Shown: positions 43,301 through 54,900 of the stretch, one piece after another
How the letters are laid out: each line of letters opens with the position of its first letter
How positions within the stretch are numbered: the stretch's first letter is position 1
Source: Nelumbo lutea
Taxonomy: Eukaryota; Streptophyta; Magnoliopsida; Proteales; Nelumbonaceae
Reading direction: 5' to 3'
Length of the DNA stretch: 64,000 nucleotides
Assembly (NCBI GenBank): GCA_022828595.1
Contig: JAKGHH010000008.1
Coordinates: forward strand, 6,313,728 to 6,377,727
Notes under the pieces: model-generated
Databases searched by the model: none
What the model saw: the letters and a program-made list of their open reading frames with translations, nothing else
What the model was told of the DNA's origin: nothing
Translations under genes and position numbers: made by a program

Positions 43301-46300
43301 TAGGGCAATGAAGTGCCCATACTTAGAGAGCCTGTCGACCACCACCATGATCACCGTCTTGCCACCAGAGCGTAGAAGGCCAGTGATGAAGTCCAAGGAT
43401 ATATCTTCCCAAATCTGAGATGGGATTGGGAGGGGTTGCAGGAGCCCAGGAGGGGATTGGGCCGAGTACTTTTGTTGCTGGCATACTGCACACTGTGCTA
43501 CGTGTTGCTCTACTGCCTTCTTCATGTTGGGCCAATAAAAATGTGATGAGAGCCTCTTATAAGTCCGAAAAATACCTGAATGTCCTCCTAACACCGAGTC
43601 ATGATAAAGCTCTAGCAAGGTCTTCTGATGCGCTGAAGTAGGAGAGAAAACAAATCTCCCTTTAAAAAACAAGTCTGGTCCCTTCATGGTGTACCCCGGT
43701 GTAGAGGTGGGGTCTTGCAAATAGCTTTGCCACACCTTTCCAAGGCTGGGGTTGTTTCTGGCCTCCTCTCGTAAAGCTTCAAATAGAGGGTAATGGGGCT
43801 GAGAGTGTACTAACAGCGACAACTCAGCCTTCCGTGACAATGCATCTGCAGCAACAACTTCATTACCCACTTTTGCTGATCTGGGGTGAGAGCTTTTTGG
43901 TCCAGTATAAACTTCAAGCTTCTCTAATCAGTTCAGATTATGAACCTTAGACCTAACAAGTATGGTCGCCATTTATGGACTGCCAGCACTATTGCCATAA
44001 GCTGCTTTGTATATGTTGATTGGTTTTGGGCTCTAGTGGAGAGGTCCTTGCTGAAATAAGATAAGGGCCTTCCATTTTGCATGAGCACCGCTCCAACCCC
44101 CACACCTGATGCATCACAACCACAAAGGTCTCTTCGGAATTTGGTAAGGTTAAGACTGGTGGGCTGGTAATGGCCTGCTTGAGGGAATCAAAAGCCTTCT
44201 GGGCCTGCTTCATCCACACGAAGCAATCTTTTTTGAGAAGCCTAGTTAGTGGGGCTGCTAGTGACCCATAATTGCATATGAACCTCCGATATCAGCCGGT
44301 AAGGCCCAAAAACCCGCGCAGGGCTTTGACTGTCTTTGGCGTGGGAGAGTCCTGTAAAAATTATTTTTTTTCTGGGTCAGCCATGACCCTTCCAGCTGCA
44401 ACCACATGGCCCAAATAATGGACTTCAGTCTGCCCAAAAACACACTTTGAAAGTTTGGCAAACAGTTGGTGCTGTTTCAGCAAGCTCAATGTTTGTTCCA
44501 AGTGTTGGAGGTGTGAATCCCAATCCTTGTTGTATGCCAGAATATCATCAAAGAAGACCAAAATAAAACGCCGGAGGTAGGGCTTGAAGACATCATTCAT
44601 GATGGCCTGAAAGGTAGAAGGGGCGTTGGACAGCCCAAACGGCATAACTAGGAACTCATAGTGTCCATCATGGGTTCTGAAGGCTGTTTCGTATATATCT
44701 TCAGGGTGGACCCGGACTTGGTGATAGCCGGACCAGAGGTCCATTTTGGAGAAATACTTAGCTTGCCCCAGCTCATCTAATAGCTCATCCACAACCAGGA
44801 TCGGGAACTTATCATTGACTATGATATGGTTCAGAGCCCGATAATCTACACAAAAACGCCAGGACCCATCTTTCTTTTTAACAAGGAGTACTGGGGACGA
44901 AAACGAGCTTGTACTAGGCTGTATCCATCCCTTGTGCAGGAGCTCCTTCATGAGCCTCTCAATCTCAGTCTTTTGAAAGTGCGGGTATCTGTAGGGCTGC
45001 GCGTTGGTAGGGGCTTCCCCTGGAGTTAGGGGTATGCGGTGGTCTTGGAACCGATTTGGAGGAAGCTGGTCTGGGTCTCTAAAGACTTTTGGGAATTGGG
45101 CCCATCTGCATCAGCAGCAAGTGTTCCTTCCCAAACCCCCCTTTTATCACTGTTGAAGTTTGACCTGCCCTAGAATTTTGTCTTGTTCGTTGACTGTAAA
45201 GTAAAGTAAACAGCAAGTAGGAGAAGAAAGAAGAAGAGAGAAAAGAGAGGAAAGAGATAAAGGCTGGTTCGAATTAGAGAAAGATTATCTCCCTAGATTC
45301 GGCCAGACCTGTTATTATATTATTAACTTGATGAAAATGACTTAAGTGCCCTTCTTTAAGTAAGAAGCACTCGAACTAACATAACAGTACACATCAACCT
45401 TCTCAACAAGTACAAAGACCGAAATACCCCTTCACTAACACCACTATCACTCCCCCTCAAGCTGGTGAGTATATATCATATAATCCCAGCTTGTTACATA
45501 TGTAGTCCACTCTCCCCCGACTCAAACCTTTTGTAAACAAGTCTGCCCACAGGTTTCCCGTACTAACATATGCAGTTTCTATCACCCCATTCAGCACCTT
45601 CTCTCTCACAAAATGACAGTCAACTTCGATGTGCTTGGTTCTTTCATGAAACACTGGATTGGAAGAGATGAACTGTTGCCTGATTGTCACAATAGAGCTT
45701 CATTGGAGTACTGATGTCATATCCTATCTCCTGTAGAAGGTTCCTCAACCACACTAATTCACAAGCAGTATGTGCCATGACCCTATATTCTGCTTCTGCA
45801 CTACTTCTTGCCACAACTGTTTGCTTCTTACTTTTCCACGTTACCAAGTTACCCCCCAGAAAGGTGCAATAGCCTGTGGTGGATCATCTATCAAACATAG
45901 AACCTGCCCAATCAGCATCGGTGTATCCTTCTACTACCAGTTTTCCACCACTCCTGTACAACAAACCACGACCAGGAGCTCCTTTCAGATACATCACAAT
46001 CCTTAGCACTGCATTCCAATGTGGGACCAAAGGTTTCTGCATGAACTGACTCACCACACTAACCGCAAATGAAATATCTGGCCGAGTAATGGTTAGATAG
46101 TTTAGTTTGCCTACAAGCCGTCGATATCTGTCAGGGTCTTCAAATACTTCACCTATATCACTGCTCAGCCTCGTATTTGTTTCCATAGGTGTCTCAGCCG
46201 GTTTAGTACCCAACAACCCTGTTTCTTCCAATAAATCGAGCACATATTTCCTCTGACACAAATTAATGCCATGCTTAGTTCTTGCTACCTCTATGCCCAA

Positions 46301-48952
46301 AAAGTATTTCAAATTGCCAAGGTCCTTTGTCTGAAAGTGTTCCTGTAGGAATGCCTTCAATCTGTCAATGCCCATTTTATCATTCCCAATCACAACGATA
46401 TCATCCACATACACCACCAATATTATTTTGCCTGCTGAAGAGTCAAAACTAAAGACAGAGTGATCAACTTGGCACTGTTTCATACCAAACTTCTTGACCA
46501 CCTCATTGAACTTACCAAACCATGCTCGAGGGGACTGTTTAAATCCATAAATAGCCTTCTTAAGTTTGCATACCTTACCATCCTCCCCCTGAGCAACAAA
46601 CCCTGGTGGTTGCTCCATGTAGACCTCCTCGAGCAAATCACCATGCAAAAAGGCATTTTTGATATCTAGCTGATGAAGAGGCCAATGAGTGAGAGATGAA
46701 AACACACCTGGAGTTCCCGTCATGTGATCGGAGGCTCTAGAGTCAATAATCCAGGGGTTGGGTGTGGATGCCAAACAAGCCATACCTGAGTGTGCAAAGG
46801 AAGTTGTGTTCTGTTGCGACTTGGATTAAACAAACCTCTAATACTCATCCCGAGGAACACTCACCATCTCCTTGCCTGGGCCATCTGAAGGGGTAGAAGG
46901 CATCGGGTCAGCTGACTGGTTCTCCTGTCTAGAGCTGAAACTGGTGTCACTAGTCATGGCATGGTTGGCCCACGTCGAGGGAGGACCATGTAAGTCGTAG
47001 CAGTAGTTAATGGTATGTCCATCCAATCCACAATGAGTACACTTCCGTGGACCCGAGCCACGTCCTCTACCACGAGCTCCCCCTGAATCTCTGCCTCTAG
47101 TACGACCACCACCACGGGTATGTGTAGATCCACCAATACCACTTCTGCCAGGCTGGGCTCCTCGAGCCCCACTTATGCTACCTCGACCTCTCGACACTGC
47201 AAATGCTGATTTATCGGAGACATTAGAATCCATAGATCCAATGAAAGCCCTCCGAAGACGAGCAAACACCTCCTCTAAAGATGGAAGAGCAGATCCCCCT
47301 AGTATCTAAGGTTGTACTAGTTCATACTCAGACTTCAGCCCCACCAGAAACCGTGTCACATCAAGATGCTCTCGCTGTTGCTATTGAACTTTGACATCAG
47401 AAGTGAGAGGATGATAGCCATTTAACTCATTACGGATATTCCTCACACTGGCATAGTACTCCTCCAGGCTCTGACTTCCCTGTTGCAGATTGAAGTATTC
47501 CTGATACAATTGATATACCCTAGTGGTATTATCCTGACCTGAATACAGTTTCTTAGCATGATCCCACACCTCTTTGGCTGTGTCAAGAAACATGAAGTTC
47601 ACACTGATTTTGGGTTCCATACTGTTCCACAACCATGTAATGATCTGTGCATCTTCTTGTTCCCAATCTTCATACTCTTGAGAATTAGCGGGGGGTTTCT
47701 CCTCTCTTATATGCTTCACTTTCTTCTTTGCCTTCAGAAAAACCTCTACACTCTTGGCCCAAGGAACATAATTCTCTCCATTCAGTTTAATGGAGGTCAT
47801 TTGGACATTCAGGTAGTCAGTAGAGATCATTACACTAGGTTTACTATCACTGTTATCTGCCATTGCCGAACTCCCTTATCACTGAATTCTGAGCACTGAA
47901 TTATGAGCACTACACACTGCACACTACACACAGACACTTCACCGAAATCTGCACACTGATTTCAATAGTAATAAATGCTGAGAACTGCAACACCACAAAC
48001 CCTAATCACCGAAATCTGCACACTGATTTTAGCAGTATTAAATGTTGAAAAACTGCAACACCACAGCCCCTACTCACCGAAGTCTACAACCTGATTTCAG
48101 TGATATCAAGTGCTGAATACCACACTTGTAACACCACAAACCCTAATCCACACTGTTGCCCTTTGAGTCACACACAAACCAGAATAAACCCTAGCACACT
48201 GCAATCGAAACCCATCATGCGAACTATACTACACCTCTCATGTATTCCATAACAGAAAATATGCATAAAAAAAACTTTACCTCATCGCCTGAAGGCCAAC
48301 CACACGAAGGGCTGAGACACCACTGCACCACACGTACCAGCCATAACTAGGGCCTAGAAACCACAGCAACCAATCACCAATGACACAATCGGAGGCAATA
48401 GGAACCTCCTAGGGAACTCTTGCACAATGCCTCCGTGAACTCTTGCCATGAAATTTGGGGACGGGATCGTCTGAACCACTGAAACCACAAAATCACCTCC
48501 CCTTCCAGATGGAAAGAAGCGATGGTCACACGCTGGAGTCCCTATACATCATGATATTCTAAGTACTTCTCGGCCTTGATGATCCAAGGAATCGGATCTC
48601 CTCCGTAGAACGTCGGGAAGTCCAATTTGGTGATTCTTCCTAGAACCTAGTTTCCCCTCCTGCTGCTACCCCATCTAGATTCTTCATTGTCACCATCGCA
48701 GCCTACGGTGGGAGTAGCTTTCTCCTTCCGAGATGTGATCACCGACATGGCTTCCTTGATCTCCTTAAGCCTCGTGACCACCTAGTGGAGATCGACTTTG
48801 ATCTTGTCCACCCTCTCGTCTAGAGTCACCAATCATGTGTTGGCCATCTTCGACCGTTCAAGTTGGCCAACCACACTCTAATACCAATTGATGAGTTGCT
48901 GCTAACCTCAGGAGTCTCTTTGAGGGAGACCCTTCCTCCTACGCAGAAATGA

Positions 48953-48994
<42 letters not shown>

Positions 48995-51900
48995 ATGAGT
49001 GAGTGAGTGAGAGAGAGGTGTGGATTCAATTGCATGTTCATTCATTCAGCCAACCCATATTTATAATGGTTTTGGGTTACAAAATATCTCAACAAACTCT
49101 ATGCTCTAACGAACTCATGTAGACGGACCAGCTGACGTGTTGCTTGTTGCAGTTAGGTGCTAAAACAACTTGCATGTGTTCTTCCTCAGGTAAGTGCGAG
49201 TGAGCGGAGGCATGGGCCTCTAGGTTGGGTCTAGGCCTTGGTTCCAAACACACACCTCTCCTGAAACCACTCTCTCCCATATAAAGTGTTTGTTTACCTC
49301 AATGTGCTTAGTTCTATCATACTGAATTGGGTTGTGAGCAATGTTAATAGCAGCTTGGTTATCACAATACAACATCAGTGGCTCGTCACATGAAACACCC
49401 ATCTCATTAAGGAGAGATCTAAGCCATAACAACTCAGAAACACCATAGGCCATAGCTCTATACTCTAGCTCAGCTGAAGATCTAGCGACCACTAACTGCT
49501 TTTTGCTTCTCTAGGAAACAATATTTCCAGCTACCATAGCACAATATCCTGATGTGGATCTCCTATCATCCACATTTCCTGCCCAAACAGCATCTATATA
49601 TGCTTCTACCTTCATGTGTCCATGTTTTGCAAATAATGTACCCTTCCCGGGAGTTCTCTTAAGGTAGCGAAACACCCTTTTTGCAACAGCCATATGCGTC
49701 TCTGGGAGCATGCATCAACTGGCTAATGGCACTCACAACATATGAAATGCCTAAACGAGTCATACATAGATAAAGAAGCTTTTCCAGTAATCTCCGAAAC
49801 ACTCCTCTGTAAGCTAAAAGTTCTCCATTAGCTGAGAGTTAACGATTCACATCAATAGGGGTAGAGGCCGGTTTAGCACCAAGTTTTCCAATCTCAATAA
49901 GAAGGTTGATATAATTCAGATATAGTGTCCTTACAATTTTAGATACTAATAATAATAATAAGAGAAGAGAAAACTGTTCTAGTCGAACTAGAGAGAAAAA
50001 TCTCTTTTCTCAAGTCAGCCAAACTTTATTTGTACCTTTCTAAACAAATCAGAATTACTCTTATGCCCTCACTTAAGTGAGAGACACATCAGCCAACTTA
50101 AGATCTACTCATAATTACATTTAACATATAACTTAATGTAAAATGCCTATACTACCTTTCTACAACCGACTCCAACAAAGGTCTAGCACTTCCATCGAGA
50201 AACAAAGATACCTTCCTTGGACCTAGCAACCTCAATGCCCAAAAAATACTACAACTCCCCTAAATCTTTAATTTCAAATTCAGAACTGAGAAACTTCTTG
50301 AGATGACTAACTTCTTCTGTATTACTACCAGTAACCACAATATCATCAACATAAACTATCAAGGAATGTTACCAGAGTGCCTTTTCTCTTAACAAAGAGG
50401 GTATGATCTGATTGAGTTTGAGTGTATCCAAATTGAACAAAAGCAACTCTAAACCTATCAAACCAAGCACGTGGAGATTGTTTCAGGCCATAAAGTGATT
50501 TTTTCAATCTACACACCTTACCCTGCATTTCCTTGCCATATATACTAGGAGGAAGGGACATATATACCTCTTCAATGAGATCACCATTCACAGAAACTTC
50601 AATTTCTGTATTTTTTTAGATGTTTGTTTGTGTTCATTCTCTGCTTAGATGTATCTTTTTAGATGTTTGTGTTCATTCTCTGTTTAGTACAAATGAAAGT
50701 GATTGCAGGTATAAGTTTAACTTTCGTGTTCATTCTCTATTTAGTTTCCGATTAGATGTTTACAGAGGTCAATCATAGCTCATGGCTAAGGATAAAAGAA
50801 CTCTCACCGAAGTCATCTTAGCAACTGGAGAAAATGTCTCAATATAATCTATCCCATATACCTAGGTATATCCCTTGGAAACAAGCCAAGCCTTATACCT
50901 CTCAATTGGCCCATCTGCACGATACTTGATAGTGAAAACCCACTTGCACCCAACAAGTTCCTTCCCAGCTGGCAAGTCAACAATATCCCAGGTATTGTTT
51001 TTATTAAAGGCTTTTGTTTTAGTACTCATAGCATCCCTCCAATCCGGTGTGGCTAAGGTTTCTAAAACAAACTTTGGGATGGATTAAGAGGAAATAGAGC
51101 TAGAAAGGCAAAGCAGAATGGGGACAAGAAGTTGTATGAAAGGTTTTTGGAAATACAATGAGTTGTGCGTTTCCTCTTACCTTTTTGCAAAGCAATGGGT
51201 AGGTCAAGGTCTGGAAACGAGGGTGTTGGTGGACATGTCCTATCTTTGGTAATTGAGAGTGCCTGAGTCTCAACTGGAGGTGTGGGATTAACTTGTGTTT
51301 GCTTTAGCCTTTGCCGCTGGTACCACCTTTGGAGAATAGAATGAGTGGAAACAATTGGAGGACTAGCAGGAGGTGAGGGAGGAGTAGGAGTGGAAGACCT
51401 CAAAGGAAAGGATCCCTCCACGGGAATAGGGGTAACTGTGGAGGGCTCAACACAAGACTCAACTGGAGTTGGCAAAGGAAGGGATAAAGAAAACAACTCG
51501 AGAGATCTCTCCCCCTCAGAAGGATGGCTATAAAAGGAACTGACTCTACAAAGGTGACATCCATGGAAACAAACCAAGTGCCACTAATGGGATCAAAACA
51601 ACAATACCCTTTCTATGTGGAGGTATAACCAAGGAAGATACACTTCTAAGCCTTAGGGTCAAACTTGTGTCTTTTGGAACTGGGAATGTGGACATAACAA
51701 GTGCAACCAAAGACCCTCAGAGGAATATAGAAAATCTCAAAATCAAGAAAAAGGACTCCACAAGGAGATTTCAACCCCAAGACTTGAGAAGGCATGCGAT
51801 TAATAAAGTAAGTAGTTGTTAAAACTACATCACCCCAAAACTTCACAGGAACATGGGTAGCAAAAAGAATGCTCCTTGCAACTTCTACAATGTGTCAGTT

Positions 51901-54900
51901 TTTTCTCTACGCTACTCCATTTTGTTGTGAAGTGTGGGCACAAGAACTCTGATGAATAACCCCAAACTTCTCAAGATAGGAGGTAAGGTCCTTCTCAGAA
52001 CATTCTTTAGCATTGTCTGACCGAAATATTTTGATGCGGTTATTAAACTAAGTATGTGTTCATGGAACTGTTGCACAAGTTTGGACACTTCAGCCCAAGA
52101 GTGCATAAGGTAAATCCAAGTATATCGTGAAAAATCATCAATAAACAGGATGAAATATTTATACCAACCCATACGTGGTAAATGGTAAGGCCCCCACACA
52201 TCAGAGTGAACAATATTAAAAGGAATAGTTGATCTTTTATTACTTGAAGGATAAGTGCTCTTACAATGCTTTGAGAACTCACAAGACTCACAATAAAGAC
52301 TCGATAAACTAATTCCTTTAAATAACTTTGGAAACAATTGGCTCAATAAAGAAAAGGACAAATGACCCAAACGACTATGACATAACATAATACAACTAAT
52401 GGACTTTGAAACAAATGCAGTTCTCTTAGGTTGTACTTGGCTCTGCTCAGGTGTGTCTAACAAATAGATCCCATTCGCCTCATGGCCACTCCCATTCACC
52501 TTTTGAGACTCCATGTCCTAAAAAAACAATATGAAGGAAAAAAGGACACACTACAATTCAGGGATTTAGTCAAATTACTAATTGAAAGCAAATTGGTATT
52601 AAGTTTAGGTACATGAAGAACAGATGATAAGGTCAAGGCATTAGAGGTCTTAACGTCTCCCTTTCCCATGATAGGGGCTAGGGAACCATCAGCAAGGGAT
52701 ATCTTATCCTGACCAGAAAGAAGTTGGTAAGAGGTGAATACTTGAGTGAGCATATGTAGAGGAAGGAACAATCTCTTATGGAGCTATAGCAGTGGACTCC
52801 AAGTGGATGATGATTCGGCCATGCTTCTCATATTCAGCCCTGGTGACTGCAAGTTGTTCTCCCACTGACTTCTCTCCACCCTGTCCTTATTCACCTTGTA
52901 AAGAGGTGGCAATATTTGCATTTCCACCTTTTCCAGTTTCAACCCTTTTCCCACCATTTTCTTTCTTGAATCTGGTAGGAACGAGCTCTGGATGCAACTT
53001 TCAACATGTCTTTAGTGTGTTTAAGCTTCTTGTAGTATTCATAGATAACATCTTTCTTCCTAGTGCTAACCTTCAGCTTCATCCCCGCATTAGTATAGTG
53101 ATCAACTTATGACTCAACAGACCGAACCTGTCTTCTGCTCTCCTCACTGCTCACCATAGCATATGCCTGAGACAAAGTCGAATCATCCTTTGCTAAAACA
53201 TTCTACCTCGCAATATCATACTCTGAGTAGAGTCCGGTGAGGAACTCAAAAACCCAATTTCTCTCCACCAACCTCCTATATGTTTCTGCATCCTTTGTGC
53301 AACCCCAAACAACAGTCTTCATCAGATCAATCTCTTGCCAAAGAGATTTCAGCATAGAGAAGTAGGTTGCTAAGGGCTTCTCCCCCTGTCTAAGATTATT
53401 CACATCATGCTTCAATTTGTAGGCCCGAGCAACATTAAGCTTTTGAGAATAGGTCTTTGTGACACTATCCCACACTTCTTTTGCAATTTCCATCCACAGG
53501 TAATGCTAACTAATGCGTGGTTCCACAGAATTCACTAACCAACCCACCACTGTGTAGTTTTTCCTACATCCACCTTTCATAGGTAGAATCGTCCTCCTCC
53601 AATTTCTTCTTGCTCCCAGTAATATAGCCCCATTTTCCTCTACTACACACATGTATCTTAATAGATTGAGACCAAGCAAAATAATTGGTCCCATCTAGCT
53701 TCACAATAGTTATAACCCCAAAACGATTCTCCACCGACCCACCAAGTCCAAAACCCGAAATCTGTGGAATATTTGGTCTCTCCTCTAGTTTGCTCCATTG
53801 AGTAAACGGATGCAAACGAAAATCAAATTAGGGTTTTACTAGGCTAGATTTACTGTTCTAAGCAAAGAACAACCTCCCAACCCCGCAAAATTAGGGTTTC
53901 ATAGGGTCCTGTGGGATGGGGAGAAAAAAGAAAAACGTCAACCACCCCTTCCAAAGGTTCTAGAATTCAACCCAACCAAGACCACCCCTAATAGAAATCA
54001 AAAGGCTTACCTTTGATCCCCAAGCGCCTAGTTCAAACTGTCTCTACGACCTATTACAAGGTTTCTCTAGTTATCTAGGGTTTTCGGGAAAAATCTCCAA
54101 GAACCTGCCCTGGCTTCAACCAAGGATGAAAAACCTCCACAAAACTCTCCAAAAACCTTCCTAACTGGGCTGTGTTTCTCTAGTTATCTAGGGTTTTCGG
54201 GAAAAAACTCCAAGAACCTGCCCTGGGCTTCAACTAAGGATGAAAAACCTCCACAAAACTCTCCAAAAACCTTCCTAACTGGGCTGTATAAGTAGTTGAG
54301 CGATTAATCGATCAGTTCTGCATACACACTATGAATGGGCAAAGAAAGGAGAAAAAAGTCGAAAGTGAGAACCCACTCTGATACCAAGTTGAAAATTACA
54401 CCTACAGTAATTCAGATAATGCAAAAAAAAAAAAAGAAGAAAAGAGAGAAAGAGAAGGAAGAAGAAAAGAAATTTCAGCAATAGGTTGTGGAAGAAGAAA
54501 AGAAGGGAAAAGATAAAAGAAGAATCCAAACCTCTCTCTCTAGCTCCCTTTCATCTCTTTTATTATAATTCTAAGTCTGAGTACAATTACTTGGATAACC
54601 TTAATGGCGCAGCCAGCACTAAAGAAATAATTAAAGAAGATAAAAGAAGGCCTATAACTAAAAAACATAACTTTTAAACACTACTTAAAAGAAATAAAGA
54701 ACACCAGTGCCCATTCAGCCCATTCTCACTACACCAACAAAGTTGATAAGCCAACAAATCTACTTGGTTAAAAGGCCATTACATAATATTGGTCTTGACA
54801 ACTTAGGATCTTGGCCTGGAAGGGATAGAGTGGATGCAAATCTAACCTCTGGTATTTTTTGCACAAAGTGGCTACTCTCACTCTATAATCCATGTTATTA

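Larger units (their letters stand above)
45180..48250 (-). mobile_element. Copia-3: 5'-truncated Copia element inside the Gypsy
   Basis: The 3' LTR occupies about 45180-45449 (ends TATCA before a purine tract read as gcttgagggggag on the minus strand). RNase H, RT, gag and a repeat-rich leader follow. No matching 5' LTR, primer site or TSD was found near 48150-48450, where Gypsy gag sequence ([10 protein letters not shown] type) resumes, so the 5' end seems lost. Integrase is absent through an internal deletion. The left LTR border and the right end are approximate. Confidence 0.75.
42053..49250 (-). mobile_element. Ty3/Gypsy chromodomain element inside Copia-2
   Basis: The 3' LTR is 42053-42379 and the 5' LTR is 48889-49250, both starting TGAKGAGTTGCTG and ending CMAACA (plus strand). 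TSD CACGC (42048-42052) / CACAC (49251-49255), one mismatch. A primer-site-like TTGGTATTAGAG adjoins the 5' LTR and the polypurine tract GAGGGAAGGGGAA the 3' LTR. The order RT, RNase H, integrase, chromodomain defines a Gypsy chromovirus-type retrotransposon. The gag-protease part is interrupted by Copia-3. The LTRs carry a GA microsatellite that is longer in the 5' copy. Confidence 0.92.
41646..54733 (-). mobile_element. Copia-2: outer Ty1/Copia element with TSD CCAAC
   Basis: The 3' LTR is 41646-41924 and the 5' LTR is 54387-54733, flanked by CCAAC at 41641-41645 and 54734-54738. The primer-binding site TTGGTATCAGAG adjoins the 5' LTR and a purine tract (cttgagggggag) precedes the 3' LTR. 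LTR lengths differ (279 against 347 bp) through purine-rich repeat expansion. Without insertions it would be about 5.6 kb. Its RT is split by a solo LTR and its RNase H by a Gypsy element, so it is the oldest layer of the nest. Confidence 0.92.

Noticed and set aside
41646..54733. Possible integrated pararetrovirus or endogenous retrovirus
   Set aside because: Domain order, LTRs, TSDs and the lack of movement or envelope proteins fit ordinary Copia and Gypsy retrotransposons.
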